From: Porodaedalea pini
Lineage: Eukaryota > Basidiomycota > Agaricomycetes > Hymenochaetales > Hymenochaetaceae
DNA length: 64,000 nucleotides
NCBI GenBank assembly: GCA_002794775.1
Contig: NBAY01000026.1
Coordinates: 491,498 to 555,497, forward strand
Direction: 5' to 3'
The position numbers and the translations under genes were made by a program. The notes beneath the pieces are model-generated. The model was not told the DNA's origin, did no database searches, and worked only from the letters and a program-made list of their open reading frames with translations. Of the stretch, positions 46,761 through 59,540 are shown in pieces; within the stretch, counting starts at the first letter, position 1; every line of letters starts with the position of its first letter.

Positions 46761-47954
46761 TCACGGCAATCCACGGCCAGAATTAATAGCACTAGCGACC
46801 TGGCTGGTGTTTGGCCGATTGAATGCATATCTTCATAGGTCAGAAGCTCTCTGTCAGAGACTATGCGAGATTGAATAGACTCGGATGAAACCCACCGTTC
46901 ATATGAATCCAAGTACAAATCTTCCGTGCTCGTGGTGGCCTTGAATGACGGGTGCAAGAAAATTCTCTCGATCCATTGCTTGAAGTGATCGCTCGGGGGG
47001 AGCTCAAAGGCGCGGTAGTGCTTTAGCACGTTGGTCGAGCGAAACAACCCTGTTCATAGCGATAAATTTTACTCCAACGACTTAGTGGAGCGAGATCAAG
47101 GAGGAAACGCACAAGGACCAGCCATTACATCCGTGAGACTCAGCTCTCCGTCTTCGCTCCACAGGCCGCAAGCAATGCTGCCGACCTCGCGTTTTGCTCG
47201 TTCAAGAAGAGAAGCAAGACTTTCCAGAGATTGGACAAAGTCTTTGGCTCCAGCGGTGAGCGCGTCTTCGTCTTGAGCCTGCAAATAGCGATAGAAGGCT
47301 GGGACGAGGTTGCGGTTGACGTGGTCGCATTGCAACCTGACGAGTGCTCGGGCATCTTGACATGCAACACAATCAGTCGACCATTAAGTGTGGGACTATC
47401 TCGGCCTCACATGGTTCGCCTCTGGGAGGGAGAAGACTTCTCCCACTACCGACGGCTGCGGAGCTGTTCCAGTTCAGATCTGCACGCTACATATCCGCCA
47501 GGAAGAAATAGACTTACTCTTCCAAGAATTCGAGAATCACCGTGCTCTCGTTTAAGCTCCTTGCGGGGCTAGTGTTGTCAAATCTAAGACCAGGAACAAG
47601 CCCCTTTGGGGAGACTTGAATAAGTTCCGCTGGTTTCTTGTAAGGGTCGACTTCATCTGTGTCATCCACTTCCGTGAGCCGGGCGCGAATATGTCCAATT
47701 TGAGTTTCAGCTTACAGTACTGTTAGCGATCAATTAGTTTGAAACTTGATACTCCTTTTTATGACCAGCGGCCGACTCACGCGATAAGGGATGTGCAGGT
47801 ACTCGAACGCTATCCAGACACGCTGGACGAACGGACAGAAGCAGGCCGCAAAGAAAGTGATGTCTTGCGCCGCGCTGTGCTCTTGCACGGTTCGGAGAGC
47901 GTCTCCTGTGCACGAGAGATGGTAATGTCTTCCGCTATCCTCCTTCGAAGGCAT
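46761..47954 (-). CDS. glutathione S-transferase
   Basis: Conjugates glutathione to electrophiles; likely cytosolic. Exon 1 (47954-47781) ends with the thioredoxin-fold start FFAACFCPFVQRVWIAFEYLHIPYR, whose CFCPF motif suggests an omega-like, Cys-type enzyme. The next exon has EVDPYKKPAELIQVSPKGLVPGL and NESTVILEFLEE, the cis-Pro and glutathione gamma-glutamyl contacts. The helical domain follows with YARALVRLQCDHVNRNLVPAFYRYLQAQ, LWSEDGELSLTDVMAGP, then WLFRSTNVLKHYRAFELP, YLDSYER and YAFNRPNTSQVASAIN before the stop at 46763-46761. Exon 1 and exon 2 do not join in phase with any canonical donor I can find, so a frameshift or unusual splice is possible there. Divergently arranged with a GNAT gene. 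Confidence 0.82.
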
Positions 47955-48465
47955 TGACGTTAGACGACAGGCTCGGACGTGGTACTAGTACTAGTACTGA
48001 TTCAATAAATGAGTCCGTAACGTCGTCATCACGGGACACTACGTAATCGGCCGTAAAGAGAAATTTAACTTCGAGCAACGAGACCTGAAGTTGAAGTTCT
48101 GTGACTTCTGGCTCAATCTGGCTCGCGGGTACAGATCTTGCCTCTCGACGCTGGCGCTACACTAGTAGTAGTACTGTAAATGGCACCGGCGTGTATGCAA
48201 CAGGCCCCTTCGTGGGCTCCGTGACTGATCGCAGAATATATCACACCAATCCGACACACCCGCATCTCCGATTCATCTCTCGCATGGTCTCCGCGGCGTT
48301 GCAGGTTCACAGTCCGTTCCATTGTAAAAGCATATCTATCGGTTCAGAACAACCGGCCGGGGGCTCTGCATTCATCTCGCCCAGAGGTATAAAATCATTC
48401 CGTATATTTGGCTCTGGAATCCGCGCTCCTCTTGCTTCCGACCCCGCGCTCCTATCCCCTCTGCA
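47955..48465. promoter_or_regulatory. divergent GST/GNAT promoter region
   Basis: About 510 bp between two divergently transcribed starts. A TATAAAA (48388-48394) lies 78 bp before the GNAT start. Near the GST side stand AACGTCGTCATCA and CTACGTAATC, resembling CRE/AP-1 (Yap-type) sites, and a short TACTAG triplication at about 47981. Stress-responsive regulation is inference. Confidence 0.45.
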
Positions 48466-49486
48466 ATGTCGTCTTCCGCGGTTTCTGTCCGAAAGCTCTC
48501 AGCTCAGAACGTGACAGGCACGCCTTCAATCTCTTGCGGCTGCCGAACGTTCCCTGACTACCGTGCTTCTTTCCGAACAGCTCATGAGAAGGGACGAATC
48601 GTCCAGATCTTACTCGCGACCTGTAGAGGAGGTAAACATCGATTATCCATTGGAAAGACACTTGTTTATGCATCCACCAAAAGACCTTCAAGTGGCTGCT
48701 CTCACGGGAGGACGCATCGGGCTGGAACCCGCCCTCATCCAGTTTCAAGTCGACCTTTGTCTCTTACAAGGCGAGATTTATGTTGCCGGTCAGGGCAACA
48801 ACATCGATGGCGTTTTGCTGGCCTACGCACCTGGACAAGATTTTCTCGAAAGGTGAACCCCATGCTTCGAAACCAAACTGCTAGACGCTTGCTCACCGTT
48901 CGTGGTTGTCTCGTTCAGTCCTACTGCGTCCTTTACACAGTCCCTAGATTACGTCTCAAAGCTCTCACCAGAGATGCAGCAGTGGTGGACCTCTCATGTA
49001 TGTTGCCCATTCTCTCATCATTCGATCCTTGAGCTTAATCTTACTGATTTGATCAAGCTGCTGCCGAAATTCAACGAGTTAACGAACATTGCGCTTGGGT
49101 CGCAAGAAGGACGCAAAGCAGCATGGTATGTGAGGGCCCTCGTGGTGCATCCAGATCGTCAGCGCCGTGGTATCGCTCGACAGCTCCTTGAGACAGTGCT
49201 AGAGAAGGTGCGAAAACTTCGCCTCTGGTTTACACGTTCTGAAGAGTCCCTAATTGCCATGGGAAAACAGGCAGATGCGTCCTCTCGGAAAACTTGTCTC
49301 GAAGTAAACAATGATAGCATGGTTTGCAACCACCGTTACGTCAAAACATCTATATACTTACTCAATACCCATCACCAGGTGCGGATTTTTTCCAGATTCG
49401 GCTTCCGTGTACGAGCCACGAAGAATTTTGGCAGTTATCAAGGCGGCTTCATACTCTTTCTTATGATCAAGGAGGCTGCGCGCTAA
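48466..49486 (+). CDS. GNAT-family N-acetyltransferase
   Basis: Transfers acetyl from acetyl-CoA to an unknown small-molecule or protein amine. The start ATG (MSSSAVSVRKLSAQN) follows a TATA box. A middle exon gives LQVAALTGGRIG ... IQFQVDLCLLQGEIYVAG ... IDGVLLAYAPGQDFLE. The acetyl-CoA-binding exon reads FNELTNIALGSQEGRKAAWYVRALVVHPDRQRRGIARQLLETVLEK, with the pyrophosphate loop QRRGIA. The last exon has VRIFSRFGFRVRATKNFG and ends MIKEAAR. At least five exons are needed. The junctions between 48510 and 48700 could not be resolved, so a 5' lesion is not excluded. Length about 230 aa fits fungal GNATs. Confidence 0.72.
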
Positions 49487-52416
49487 GAGGGCCTTGGTAA
49501 TCACTGCACTTGTCGGGTTATTCACCTGTTGTCTAATCGCATATATCTTAAGTTCATATTGCGTAGTCCTAAATTGCCACCATGCATACACAGCAGACCA
49601 ATTGTTTTCTCTCACTCTGTATCTATTTCTCCATCGATTTCATTAACCTACTGTAGTAACTAATCGAATTCTCGATGGATCGAGGAGAAATAATTGACTT
49701 GTTGCTGTTTTGTTGATACTCTGACGGGGAACAGACTGCTTTAAGAGTGCCATGCTGTTCCGCATCGCCTGTGCTGTCCTATAAGCCAGATCGTCTATCA
49801 GATCGAGAGCTTGAAAGAGACATGAGAATTCCCAGCCGAAACAGCTGAGAAGGTAAATATCAGACTCACGCTTAACTTAGAATATCTCCCGGCCCAAGCA
49901 CATACTCTACCTTTACTGTGCGTTCCGAAGTGCTCTTCCGCTAAGATCTGTCTTCTTCCGCTGAAAGATCTCACCGGCTTCACGATCTTCGAAATTCAGG
50001 GACGGGACGGCATCTGAAGAGCAAGCGAAGACTTCGATTTATTGCCCCAGAAGTACTATATCGAACCATACGCTGGACCAGTATGTAAAGATCAGCAACC
50101 GCCATGTCCGGCCTTGCACTCTGTGCCAGACACACGATGAATCACGGGATTCTGGTGGTGGGTAGGTTGAAACGACATTCACATGGTCCACTGCGGTTGG
50201 CTTCCAATGCAGCCCGTCCCTGGGAATAAACCACCTAGGATAAGGCCAAAATTTAGTAAAACAAAATTCATCCTCAAGTTTTTCTGCGAGACAAGCTTTC
50301 CTCCTTGAAATATCTGGCATCATCCAAACCAGAGAGCCCCTGTGACACGTCGGAACGATGTGCCTCCGGAAGGGAGCCGTCCAGAGCATCCCCAAATTAT
50401 GGCAAGCCCGGCTCTTTGGGTTATCTTATAACTGATCTTCTGAGATGAGTTTAAGCTTGGACTTTCCCTGGGTTCATCGCAGGATGCACCTGCGTAATTT
50501 TAGAAAGGTCAGAGTTTCAAACCGCTTTGAGCGAAACTGGGGGAGTTTCAGATACCGGCGCTTGCGCCTTCATCCACTCCGTAGATGCGCGGCACACGAG
50601 CTCCCTTCCTTTGTCAGAGGTCCGAGGAAATAACACAGAACTTTTCCATGCCTTCAGCGCTTCACAGTAAAGCAAGCCTCTTCTCCAAATTGCTGTGCCT
50701 ACTTCCAGCAGATTTCTTGATGAGAATTCGAAGGGTGCACATAACACGCGTACCTGCAACCACCGGAATCGTTCAAAATGGAAAAGGATGTCGAATGCGA
50801 TGCCTATCCGAAGTCCTTGCTTACCGGGAGGTTAGGTACAAAGAGAAGATCATTCACGAACACCGAGATGTATTGTAAGTTGAGGCTTAAGTAACTCGGT
50901 ACCCATGAGGATAAATTCACGTACCACTAAATCATCCACATGCACCTGATAAAACTCTATGGAGTTGAGGCGAACGGGGTGTTTAATACTATTTCTCCAG
51001 TGCTTGAATGACTGTCTAAATTTGCGAGTCTTCTAGTCTTCATCATAAGACTTGATGATCATCCGCGTGGCCAGTACACAACCTCTATGGGTGCAATCCA
51101 CCTTATACACTGATGCTCCAAAGTCAAATATGATGAGCGTCCGAGATGCCCGATGGCAGGATGCTATCCGCGGTATCTAAAGCTATGATGCGTTGTGTAA
51201 ATCCTATTGACGTCCGCGGTCTCGTCATCTTCGCGAACGTCCTGAGCCGCATTCTCTTGCTAATCGGATTATCCACCTCATTCGAGCGAAGAGATGCCTC
51301 GGCAACGTGTCCCTCGGCATGAGGGCGAGAATAGCCTATCTCCATTCCACGAACCATGTTCATTTGAGGGCCCGAGGACTTTGAGCTTGTATGAACGGGC
51401 GGCAAGTTACAGCGGAACCTAAAGCAGTTAGCTCATAGAGATGGTCGATGAGAGTGATATCTGACTCAGTTCATCAGCCGCCCGATGAGCAGAGCAGCTG
51501 AATATACAAGAAGCTAGAACCAGAGAGAATTAATTCAGATGTAACGTCGATAAGGTAAGCAAAGAGACAGCATGCATACGTTTACTGTCGGCGAGAAATA
51601 TGAATTTCTCTGCTTTAGTTTATAAGGTAAGTAGTGACGTGCGCGGGAAGCGCAGTTCCAGCATGCATTGGGATTCGGCTCATATTTCCGAGCCGAAGGA
51701 TAAGTACAACGCGGTCGTGGATTCAAAATAGCAAAGATACACTGAAATGAACATGAATGTGAGGAGCTGGTATATGAAAAAGAATGAACAACCGGCCTCT
51801 AAACCATCGCTTGATCGAGCGTATCGATGCATATGGGATAATACTTGCCCTGGACAACGTGAAACTACAGGATAAGTTATGAGAGCTGAGGTTTGAAAAC
51901 TCAATTACGTAGAAGATGGTCCACACACAAAATTCTGAGGCTATTTGCATGCATTCTAGAAAAGTCCATCGGACCGGGAGCCGGGATTCATTCGTGCTGG
52001 ATCCTTGACTATGACATTAGTATTTACCCAGACCTCCGCCTTAAACTAAGGACAGACAAGGGGGGGTGGGGCCAAAATTGCAGTGTAACCATCAACAGCT
52101 GAGTTCCTCGGTCATTTTTTCCCCTGCGATTTCGGCGATGAAGTGATAAGATGGGCTTACTAGTAATGTTTCGTCGCATCTAACCTGGGATTTCTGTATT
52201 AGAAAAGACGACGCACTGTGTAGACTTATGTAGACGAGTCTGAACGTTTCCGCATGCGTCGCTCAGCCTGCCCTCTCAAGGGATCGACATGCGTCTGACG
52301 TAATGAATCTGAATTTGGGGAAGATCTGGAAGCTAATCATCAAGCCTATCAGATCGTATTGATCTACTCGGCAATGCCGGCATACAGACACGCGTCTCCG
52401 TTCGACGTTGTCCTTG
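49487..52416. other. 2.9-kb region without supported genes
   Basis: Scattered frames below 120 codons. A minus-strand frame at 50039-50395 and another at 50517-50759 are unrecognised. No repeats of note. Confidence 0.4.
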
Positions 52417-52423
52417 TATAAAA
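52417..52423 (+). promoter_or_regulatory. TATA box of the Rossmann-fold gene
   Basis: TATAAAA 135 bp before the ATG at 52552. Confidence 0.5.
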
Positions 52424-52551
52424 CTGAAGAATCACGAACCCGTCAGAGACTCGCAGCCTTCTCAGCGTTTTGAGAAAGTGGCATTCAGGAGTGGCATTCG
52501 TCGTCAACCACCTTCTTCGTCAAATTATAATCGTTTACAAGGCCCTCCGAA

Positions 52552-53417
52552 ATGAAACTTATTCTGACAGGAGCAACTGGAGCAGGTATGTTTCACAGCC
52601 CACTAAGACACTTCTTTCTGGATTGTTCACGCCCAATTACAGCTGGTCTCGAGGTGCTTCGAACGGCTATTTCAGACTCTACCATTTCAAAAATCACTGT
52701 GTTATCGCGTCGCGCCCTCCCTGATTCAATCCCAGCTTCAGAGAAGGTCACACGGATTGAGCATTCGGACTTTTTGACCTATCCAACCGAGCTTCTCGCG
52801 CGCCTTGAGGGCCATGGGGCATGTATCTGGGCGCTCGGCAAGAGCTCGAGCGGGATGAATGAGGACGAGTACACGCGTCTCACGTATGAGTACCCCGTGG
52901 CTGCCCTCAAAGCATTTGATACAGCTGGTATACGCGGGGAGGACGGAAACTTAAGGTTCGTATACTTCAGCGGCGAGGGCGCGAAGCCGGACGGGAAGGC
53001 GGAGCTTTGTTTGCTCGAGTGAAGGTCTGTAACAATACTTTTATGAATCGTTCGATGTTGGGAAAGACACACTGATCTAACATTGCACAGGGCCGAGCTG
53101 AGAAAGACCTAACGACCCTCGCGTCTGAGTCAACCTCGTTGCATGTCTACAATATCCGTCCAGGCTATTTCTTCCCCTCGAATTCCAAAGACGCGGCGGC
53201 CGTCCGATCGACCAGCGCGCGTCTAATGGACCGCTTGCTTGGACCCACTCTGAACACCGTGGCGTCGTCCTACTATATCAAGATTGAAGACCTGGCGCGG
53301 TTTGCATTGGAAGCGGGAAAGGGACGCGTAGAGCCAGGGACGTTCTCTAACTCATCGATGAAGGAGCTGTTGAGTAAGTGGAAAGAGGGCGAGAATAAGC
53401 AGGGCTTTCGTACTTAG
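52552..53417 (+). pseudogene. NmrA-like NAD(P)-binding Rossmann protein, one frameshift
   Basis: Exons 52552-52585, 52643-53024 and 53091-53417. The N-terminus MKLILTGATGAAGLEVL has the GxxGxxG dinucleotide motif. Then ITVLSRRALPD, a segment naming the adenine site (ACIWALGKSSS) and the YFSGEGA strand follow. At about 53003 one base appears to be missing. The frame KPDGKAE runs to a stop, while the next phase continues ALFARVK, splices properly (GT at 53025, AG at 53090) and goes on GRAEKDL ... LHVYNIRPGYFFPSNSKD to a normal end. The expected product is about 248 aa, an atypical SDR of unknown substrate. A sequencing error would restore it as an intact gene. A second partial copy lies downstream. 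Confidence 0.75.
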
Positions 53418-53979
53418 CGTTGACCTTTCGAATTTGGGGCATTGCTGTTGCATCGGTAATTGATCGCGTTGTTCATTTCCAGTCTCACAGTTTACCTTTT
53501 CGGTCAACTATCTTAGTCAGAATTGGCTTCTTCGTGAAATAGGCATCCTTCATTAGGGTCACGTATAATTAATACTTGTGTTCCCGAAGCCTATCAACCT
53601 TTGTTTTGAAGGCAGTTCCGTTCAAGGCCGCAAAGTAACTCTATTTCTATCACGCAACATTAGTATGATCCGGACTGATGCGGTATCGTCCGTCAATCCC
53701 GCATCGTCGCCAGCGCACTCACCTTGCCAAACCCTTCCTGTCCTTCTGCTTGTGCGGAACCCTGCTTCGCAGTGGAGTTCAACCCAGGCAAAGGTTCTTC
53801 CGGCAGCTGCCTGTTTTACAACTTGAGCTTTCCTGGAGTCATCGCCTGCTCGAATGACTAGAGCCATCGCACTCAACCTAAACCATTCCCTTTGAGATCT
53901 TCGCCGTTCTAAAATTGAAATACTTCTTACATGGGCGATTGGACCAGAAATATTCACGGAATGATTATACCAGCATACT

Positions 53980-54230
53980 CAGATCTGATTCCGACTGGCT
54001 CACACGTCCGCATCTCCCTCCCTACATGAACACAACCTCAGGTCCTCCTGCAATGGGCTATTTCTTCCCATCGAATCCCGCCGACGCTACAGCTCTCCGC
54101 TCAGCCAGAGCGCGTATGTCAGACCGAGTACTCGGTCCCGTGCTCAGCGTGCATTCAAGACGATGAGGGGTCATGTGAAGGCCGTGACATTCTCCAACTC
54201 AATGAAGGCGCTGGTCAGTACATGGAAATA
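53980..54230 (+). pseudogene. C-terminal fragment of a second NmrA-like copy
   Basis: GYFFPSNPADATALRSARARMSDRVLGPVL repeats the end of the preceding gene, followed out of frame by VKAVTFSNSMKALVSTWK and a stop. The N-terminal Rossmann part is absent, so this is a decayed tandem duplicate. Confidence 0.75.
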
Positions 54231-54861
54231 AATAAAGTGCGTTGAAAGGGATGTGATTGATGAGAAATATATGGAGTATCTGTGATGAACGATAATTTTT
54301 CACCTTCTCTTGACATGCAAGCTCAGTGCCGCTATTCCACCGCTGTGTCCAAGCCTTGCGTGAATGAAGAATGCCTTCTAACTCCACTCCGCTGTCAAAT
54401 GCTTTGATCTGGCGTTTCTTTGTAGACACCGTTGCTATCAAAGTACCGGGCTGCTCGCAGTAATCGCAATATTTCGTCCTCCGCGTGGTCCTTGAGCGGG
54501 ATGCCGCGTGCTCTTCTCTCCTTGTTAATCTAGCGACCCCAGGAATAGTTGCCTCAGCATTGAGTTCAATTCAAAGAATGACTGTAGGCATGAGAGTCTA
54601 GGTGTAACTTGGGCCACTGGCATATGAAAGCCTGATTCCTGTTATCTATCTGCGCTTCCCTCACCTTTCCAGACATAATAAATTTAGAACCCGAGTCCTT
54701 GTTTAGTTGTAGAACTGGCAGTATCGTGCGGTCTTTTTCCCGAACTGCGTTGAATGGCAAACGCTTCCCTCGGTGGATTTCTGCCGGAACAGAGACTCAA
54801 AGAACGCACGGAAAGAGTCGGAGAAAGAGAGGAGTTTAGCGGGCTTCAAGTAGTCCGAGAG
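54231..54861. other. intergenic
   Basis: No supported gene; promoter region of the next gene at its right end. Confidence 0.4.
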
Positions 54862-54867
54862 TATATA
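54862..54867 (+). promoter_or_regulatory. TATA box of the APH-like gene
   Basis: TATATA 50 bp upstream of the first ATG (54912). Confidence 0.5.
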
Positions 54868-54911
54868 GCTCGAGCTTGAATCCAAGCCTTGATCAGTCCT
54901 CCAAGTCTGAT

Positions 54912-57900
54912 ATGCCTGGCTTACTTCGGCGGAGAGCGGGAGGAGCAGAGGCTACAGGCCGGAGCGTACTTCAAGTTCGCGTCGGCGAGCCGACGCGTTC
55001 CGAGTCGCGTGCCGGTGCGAGCCACGTGCGTCCGAAGAAGCATGACTTTACGCCATTGACATTTCAGCTGCCAGTGCCTGCGCTCCTTCCTTCACAATCA
55101 CATCCATCGCCAGTAGCGCCGTCAGAGGGCGGCGAACAAAGCATAGTCATCCTGGCTCACGCAACCGCAGACCCGCACTATGAGCTCACGCACTGGCGTA
55201 TGCCAGGCGAGGACGACCAGGGTCAGGCCGCGCGCGCAGCCCTATACGCGCACGAAACAGACAGCGAGACTGAGTATAGCTTTGACAGTGGCGACGAAGA
55301 TGATGAGGGAGCGGGGCCCGAGTCCTCGCTTAGTACGACGCCAGGTGGCTTGATTTACTTTGAGCGAGCTGCGACTCCTGTCAAGCTCGAATGGGACTGG
55401 GACGCCGACCTTGCCGATAGGGCGCGCGAGAAACGACACGACGGCAGCGACACGTCATTTCAGGTGGACCGGCGGGTGATGCGTGATATTGTGAAGGAGA
55501 AAGTGGGCTTAGAGGTTGCTCGTATTCGCTTTATCTCGGCTGGTGAGCAGACTCCTCTATTGGTGGCTCAATACTTTACTGACGAGCATTCTACCTCAAC
55601 TTATGTCTATTTCATTTCCTTTGTTGTGCATCATTCATCTGTTTATCATCACTCCGCACAGGAACATTTCATAAGGCCTATCTCGTCACGCTTTCAACTT
55701 CGGAGACTCTCATCGCTCGCGTAGCTCGACGCTTCATGCCGCGCCTAAAGACTGATTCTGAGGTTGCGACTATGGCTTACTTGCGCACGTACACCAAAAT
55801 TCCTGTTCCTGATGTCTATGCCTGGGACAGTAATCCGTACAACCGTCTCGGCGGCGAGTACATTTTGATGAGCAGGGTGAGCATTTACTTTCAATCTGAT
55901 TCTTCGACGTGCTTTGCACAACATCTCGCTATCCGTCGAGACATGAACGCCACATCTGTTGAAAGCACTCATCTAAACTCCATTCGGCGAGAGACCTTGA
56001 ATGTGGCCTATTCCTTCCTTCATATTCTCTAAGCGAACCCCGCTTACGTTAATGCGATGGGTCGACGCCTAAAAATGTGGGGTAGAACCGGTTAACATCA
56101 GTCTGCGTGTATGCGGGGAATCTAGATGGGCAAACGGGAGCAGGCTGTACTTCCGATGCCGCCCGACGAGCACGCCCAATGATGTTATTTTCTTCCGCTA
56201 TTCTTCTTGCGATGCATTATCACTTCTACTGTCATGATTTATTCGTTAGCCGCCTAAGGCTGACTCCTTGACTTTCAGGCCCGTGGCATCCCACTTCGGA
56301 AAGTCTACCACTCGATGCCTCTGCCGCAGTTGACTGCTCTTCTTCGCCACCTCGCAGAATTGCTCGTGCCTCTCTTCGGGCATAGGTTTTCTCATATCGG
56401 GAGTCTTTACTTCGAGGAGGGGAAGTTCCATTCGGAGGTGAAGCCTCCGGAGGGCAGTGCTGAGGAGCTAGTGGACGGAACTCTTAAAGAAGATGATGAT
56501 CATGGGCATATTTCAACTCCAAAACCTGCACAGTTAAGCCGCATAAGCTCCGTCGATTTTGCATTTGGATCCTCGCTTCCTACTCCGATTCGTACGCCGT
56601 CGTCCACTAGTATTGGCCTCCCCACGCCCAGACCTGGGAAGACCCAGTTTTCTGGACTTGTAATGACACCCGCCTCTCTCTCTAGGTCGACATCCGTGGT
56701 TGGCCGGCGGAAGAGCTCGACAGCCGTCCCGTCTTTACCTCCGAGTCTCCACGTCGGTCCCATCATCTCCTGGCCATTCTTCGGTTCCAACCGAGGTGAT
56801 CTCTCCCACACGTCTTTCCCACCCGAGATGGAGCGTGGTCCATGGGATTCGACTGCTGCCTACCTACGCGCATGTGCCAACCGCGAGGCCCTTGGTGTCG
56901 CGCGTGAAAACGAGGGTCGTGCAAAGCCGCATCGACTACATCTCGACCCTGATGACGTTGTGCCACGAGGCGCGAAGAGGAGAAGCAAGAAGGGCGAATA
57001 CGTATGGGGTTATGGCTTTGTGCGCCGTGCACGTCTCGCAGGTTACGGAGAGGGCGATGACGAAGGAGAGGATGAAATAGAAGATGATAACGAATCGGAA
57101 ATGCCATCAGATGATAGAGACGAGTCAGACGAAGATTCTAGCGTTGGTAGTCCTGCTCTCAGCGTCAGCTCCGACGTAGATGAGGACATGATGTACCAGG
57201 ATTACCGACGCTTCCAGAGGAGCACGTTCCTCATCGCGGAGCTTTCGAGACGGGAGAAACGCGTTCGCGGGGAAATGGAACGATGGCGAAGATGTATGAT
57301 CGCTCTGGAAGGCGTGCTGAAGGAGGTGGTCGAGAAGGTTCAAGCGAATGATGTCCGGCATAAGGAAGGCGTTGGGGGTCCTGGTGCACTTAACGAGCGC
57401 GAGATGTTTAGTCTCGACTGCCACGACCTTAGTCTCGATAACGTCTTCGTTGACGAAAGGGATCATTCGAAAATTGTACGTCTGTACTTACCAACTTCTG
57501 AAAATAGGAGCTAACCAACCGCTCATCACGTTAGACCTGCATTATCGACTGGGAATCTACAACGACACGTCCATTATGGGCTTGTGCTCACCTCCCATCC
57601 TTCCTTCTATCGTCTCCGTTCTCTTCCAACCTCTTTCGTAAGGCTGTCGCAGCGCTTCCGGCAGATAGATTCCCTCATGCGAACGAGTGGTTAGTCTTCG
57701 AGCGAGCTGGCGCACCTCTTCGTTATGCGCATAAATGCGTTGAGTGGGATGGTTGGGAGGAAGGTCTCGTGGGCAGCATTCTTGGCACTGTCGAGCACGA
57801 TGTAGACGAAGCTTCCGCACCACCGGCACTAACCTTCCCTGGCGCTCTTGCGCTGGCTGTCGCGGAACCGAAGGAGTTCTGGGAAGAAGATGGCTGGGAG

Positions 57901-58200
57901 GAGCCACTCGTGACACAGATGCGCCTAAGCTTTAGTTGTCTCTCGGATGGCGGAGTCGCAGACGGGACAAAATTGCCGCATCCGCTCGCCGGTGCGCCTC
58001 GTCGCGCGGGAGGTCTGAGTCCGTCCGTAGCTCATGGCTTGCGACGCGCGAGCCACAGCTCGGCGGGCTCCGAGCTTGAGATGGAGCGGATGCTGGATGT
58101 GAAGGGCGATATCTGCGGCGGGCGAGGGGGCGAGCTTGGGCGTAGACTTGAAGCCTGGTTAATTGAGACCTCCCCGGAGCAGGAGACGAAGACTCTGTAG
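54912..58200 (+). CDS. APH/choline-kinase-fold protein, large
   Basis: Phosphotransferase-fold protein of about 950 aa; substrate unknown. Exon 1 (54912-55542) is a polar leader ending VRDIVKEKVGLEVARIRFISAG-like sequence. It splices to GTFHKAYLV ... LIARVARRFMP, the nucleotide loop and its Lys/Arg strand. Next come VPDVYAWDSNPYNRLGGEYILMSR, then ARGIPLRKVYHSMPLPQLTALLRHLAELLVPLFGHRF. A Ser/Pro-rich and then acidic insertion of several hundred residues (56480-57220) follows. The catalytic loop is DCHDLSLDNVFVDE (His-Asp-x4-Asn), and after an intron the metal site CIIDWESTTTRPLWACAHLPSFL. The catalytic residues are present, so activity is plausible. The first ATG after the TATA box is chosen; an in-frame TTG lies upstream. 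Confidence 0.82.
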
Positions 58201-58522
58201 CTATTATCTCCCCCTTATCTGTTGGGCAGACTGATATGATATAATTGTACATTAGGGTCGATGGTTTAGATAGGCCTCGTTAGAGAAGTGAAGCCATCTG
58301 TATTATGCTCGTTGAGATAATTTTCCGTGCATTATGTAGTACTTTTCTGGTTGAAGCTGCCTAAGCGCTAAAATTGTTTCTCCCACCAAGAGTAATGGAC
58401 GCGAAAGGCTCGGGCAAGGGCAACTTCAGGTATAAATTCAAACTGTACATTCCGTAAGATATAGATAGGCAAAGGTGAACATGCAAGCGCGCTACGGCAT
58501 GAATGGATACTAGTATGAAAGG
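58201..58522. other. intergenic between convergent genes
   Basis: About 320 bp holding the 3' ends of the APH-like gene and the kinase. Nothing else seen. Confidence 0.45.
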
Positions 58523-59540
58523 TTATTCAATTGCCCGTATATCCTCCAATATTTTGTCCATGGTCGGTCTCTCTCGAGCATCGAATTTCCAGCACGACTC
58601 GCACAACGTCCACAAGCGTTTATCTGACTCCTTCCATAGCTCATATGTCTCTGGCCTCGCTGGGAGGCGTCTCTCCAAGATGGCCAAAAGTACTTTAACG
58701 TTAATCTTCTTATCTGCATAAGGGATTTCTCCCGTCAAAACTTCCTTCAGCAGAAGTGAGGATCTCTTAGATTAAGATTTGCCATTCTAGAGCAGATATG
58801 ACTTACAAGGATGGTCATACCGAATGCCCACACATCGGAAGCTTTCGTATGGCGAACCGTGCCAGTCATATGAGTGCCGAAAAGTTCAGGTGACATCCAT
58901 CGGATGGTGCCTCTCATTCGATACTCCTTACTTGAAGTCTCAGTGAGCGTAGATGAAATTCCAAAGTCCATCAAAACAGGTTCGCCACTGGACGAGATCA
59001 AGACATTGTTCTAGAGAGGGAGTAAATAACGGACATTCCCGAAGAGTAAGCTCCTTACACTCTTCATGTCACCATGAATGATTCCTTCCCTATGGAGGTA
59101 ACGAAGTCCCCTTGCAATCCCCTTAACCTATCAGAAAGTCAGATTATGATGCAGGACTAGAAATGAAATAGAGCATAACCATAAGGTAATTGTTTATCAG
59201 GCCGCTCTTTTGCATGTACTGAAGTAGCGTCCCATTCTCCATCCAGTCTGAGATAAGTAGTGGACATATCCCTGAGTCACTTGACTTCTCGAGGACGAAT
59301 CCCACAAATGGAAGTATATTGGGATGCTTAAGTGTGGACCAGATCTGCATCTCTCTTGTTAAATCCTTTCGTGCATGATAGGATCATTAGCTTTACATGC
59401 AGGATTTATTTACTTAGAACCCACCATCAAGTCTTCTTCTCTGTTTATCACAGATAGCCGAATCCGCTTGATTGCAAGAGTTCTCGCAGTAGAGGCGTGA
59501 TCATTGTACATCCATCAGGAAAAACCTCCCGCCCCGAAAA
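58523..59540 (-). pseudogene. TKL-like protein kinase, 5' part lost or broken
   Basis: Read from the right: a glycine loop FGAGGFS is followed at once by an in-frame TGA. Then RTLAIKRIRLSVINREEDL (ATP-binding Lys), MQIWSTLKHPNILPFVGFVLEK, LLISDWMENGTLLQYMQ, and VKGIARGLRYLHREGIIHGDMKSNNVL. The catalytic motif is HGD, common in this fungal group, in place of HRD. Then come VLMDFGISSTL (DFG), RGTIRWMSPELF, SDVWAFGMTIL, TGEIPYAD and a normal end CWKFDARERPTMDKILEDIRAIE. The domain is complete from the Lys onward, but no start codon or regulatory N-terminus precedes the glycine loop. The Plavaka element lies directly upstream and probably cut the gene. Confidence 0.72.
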
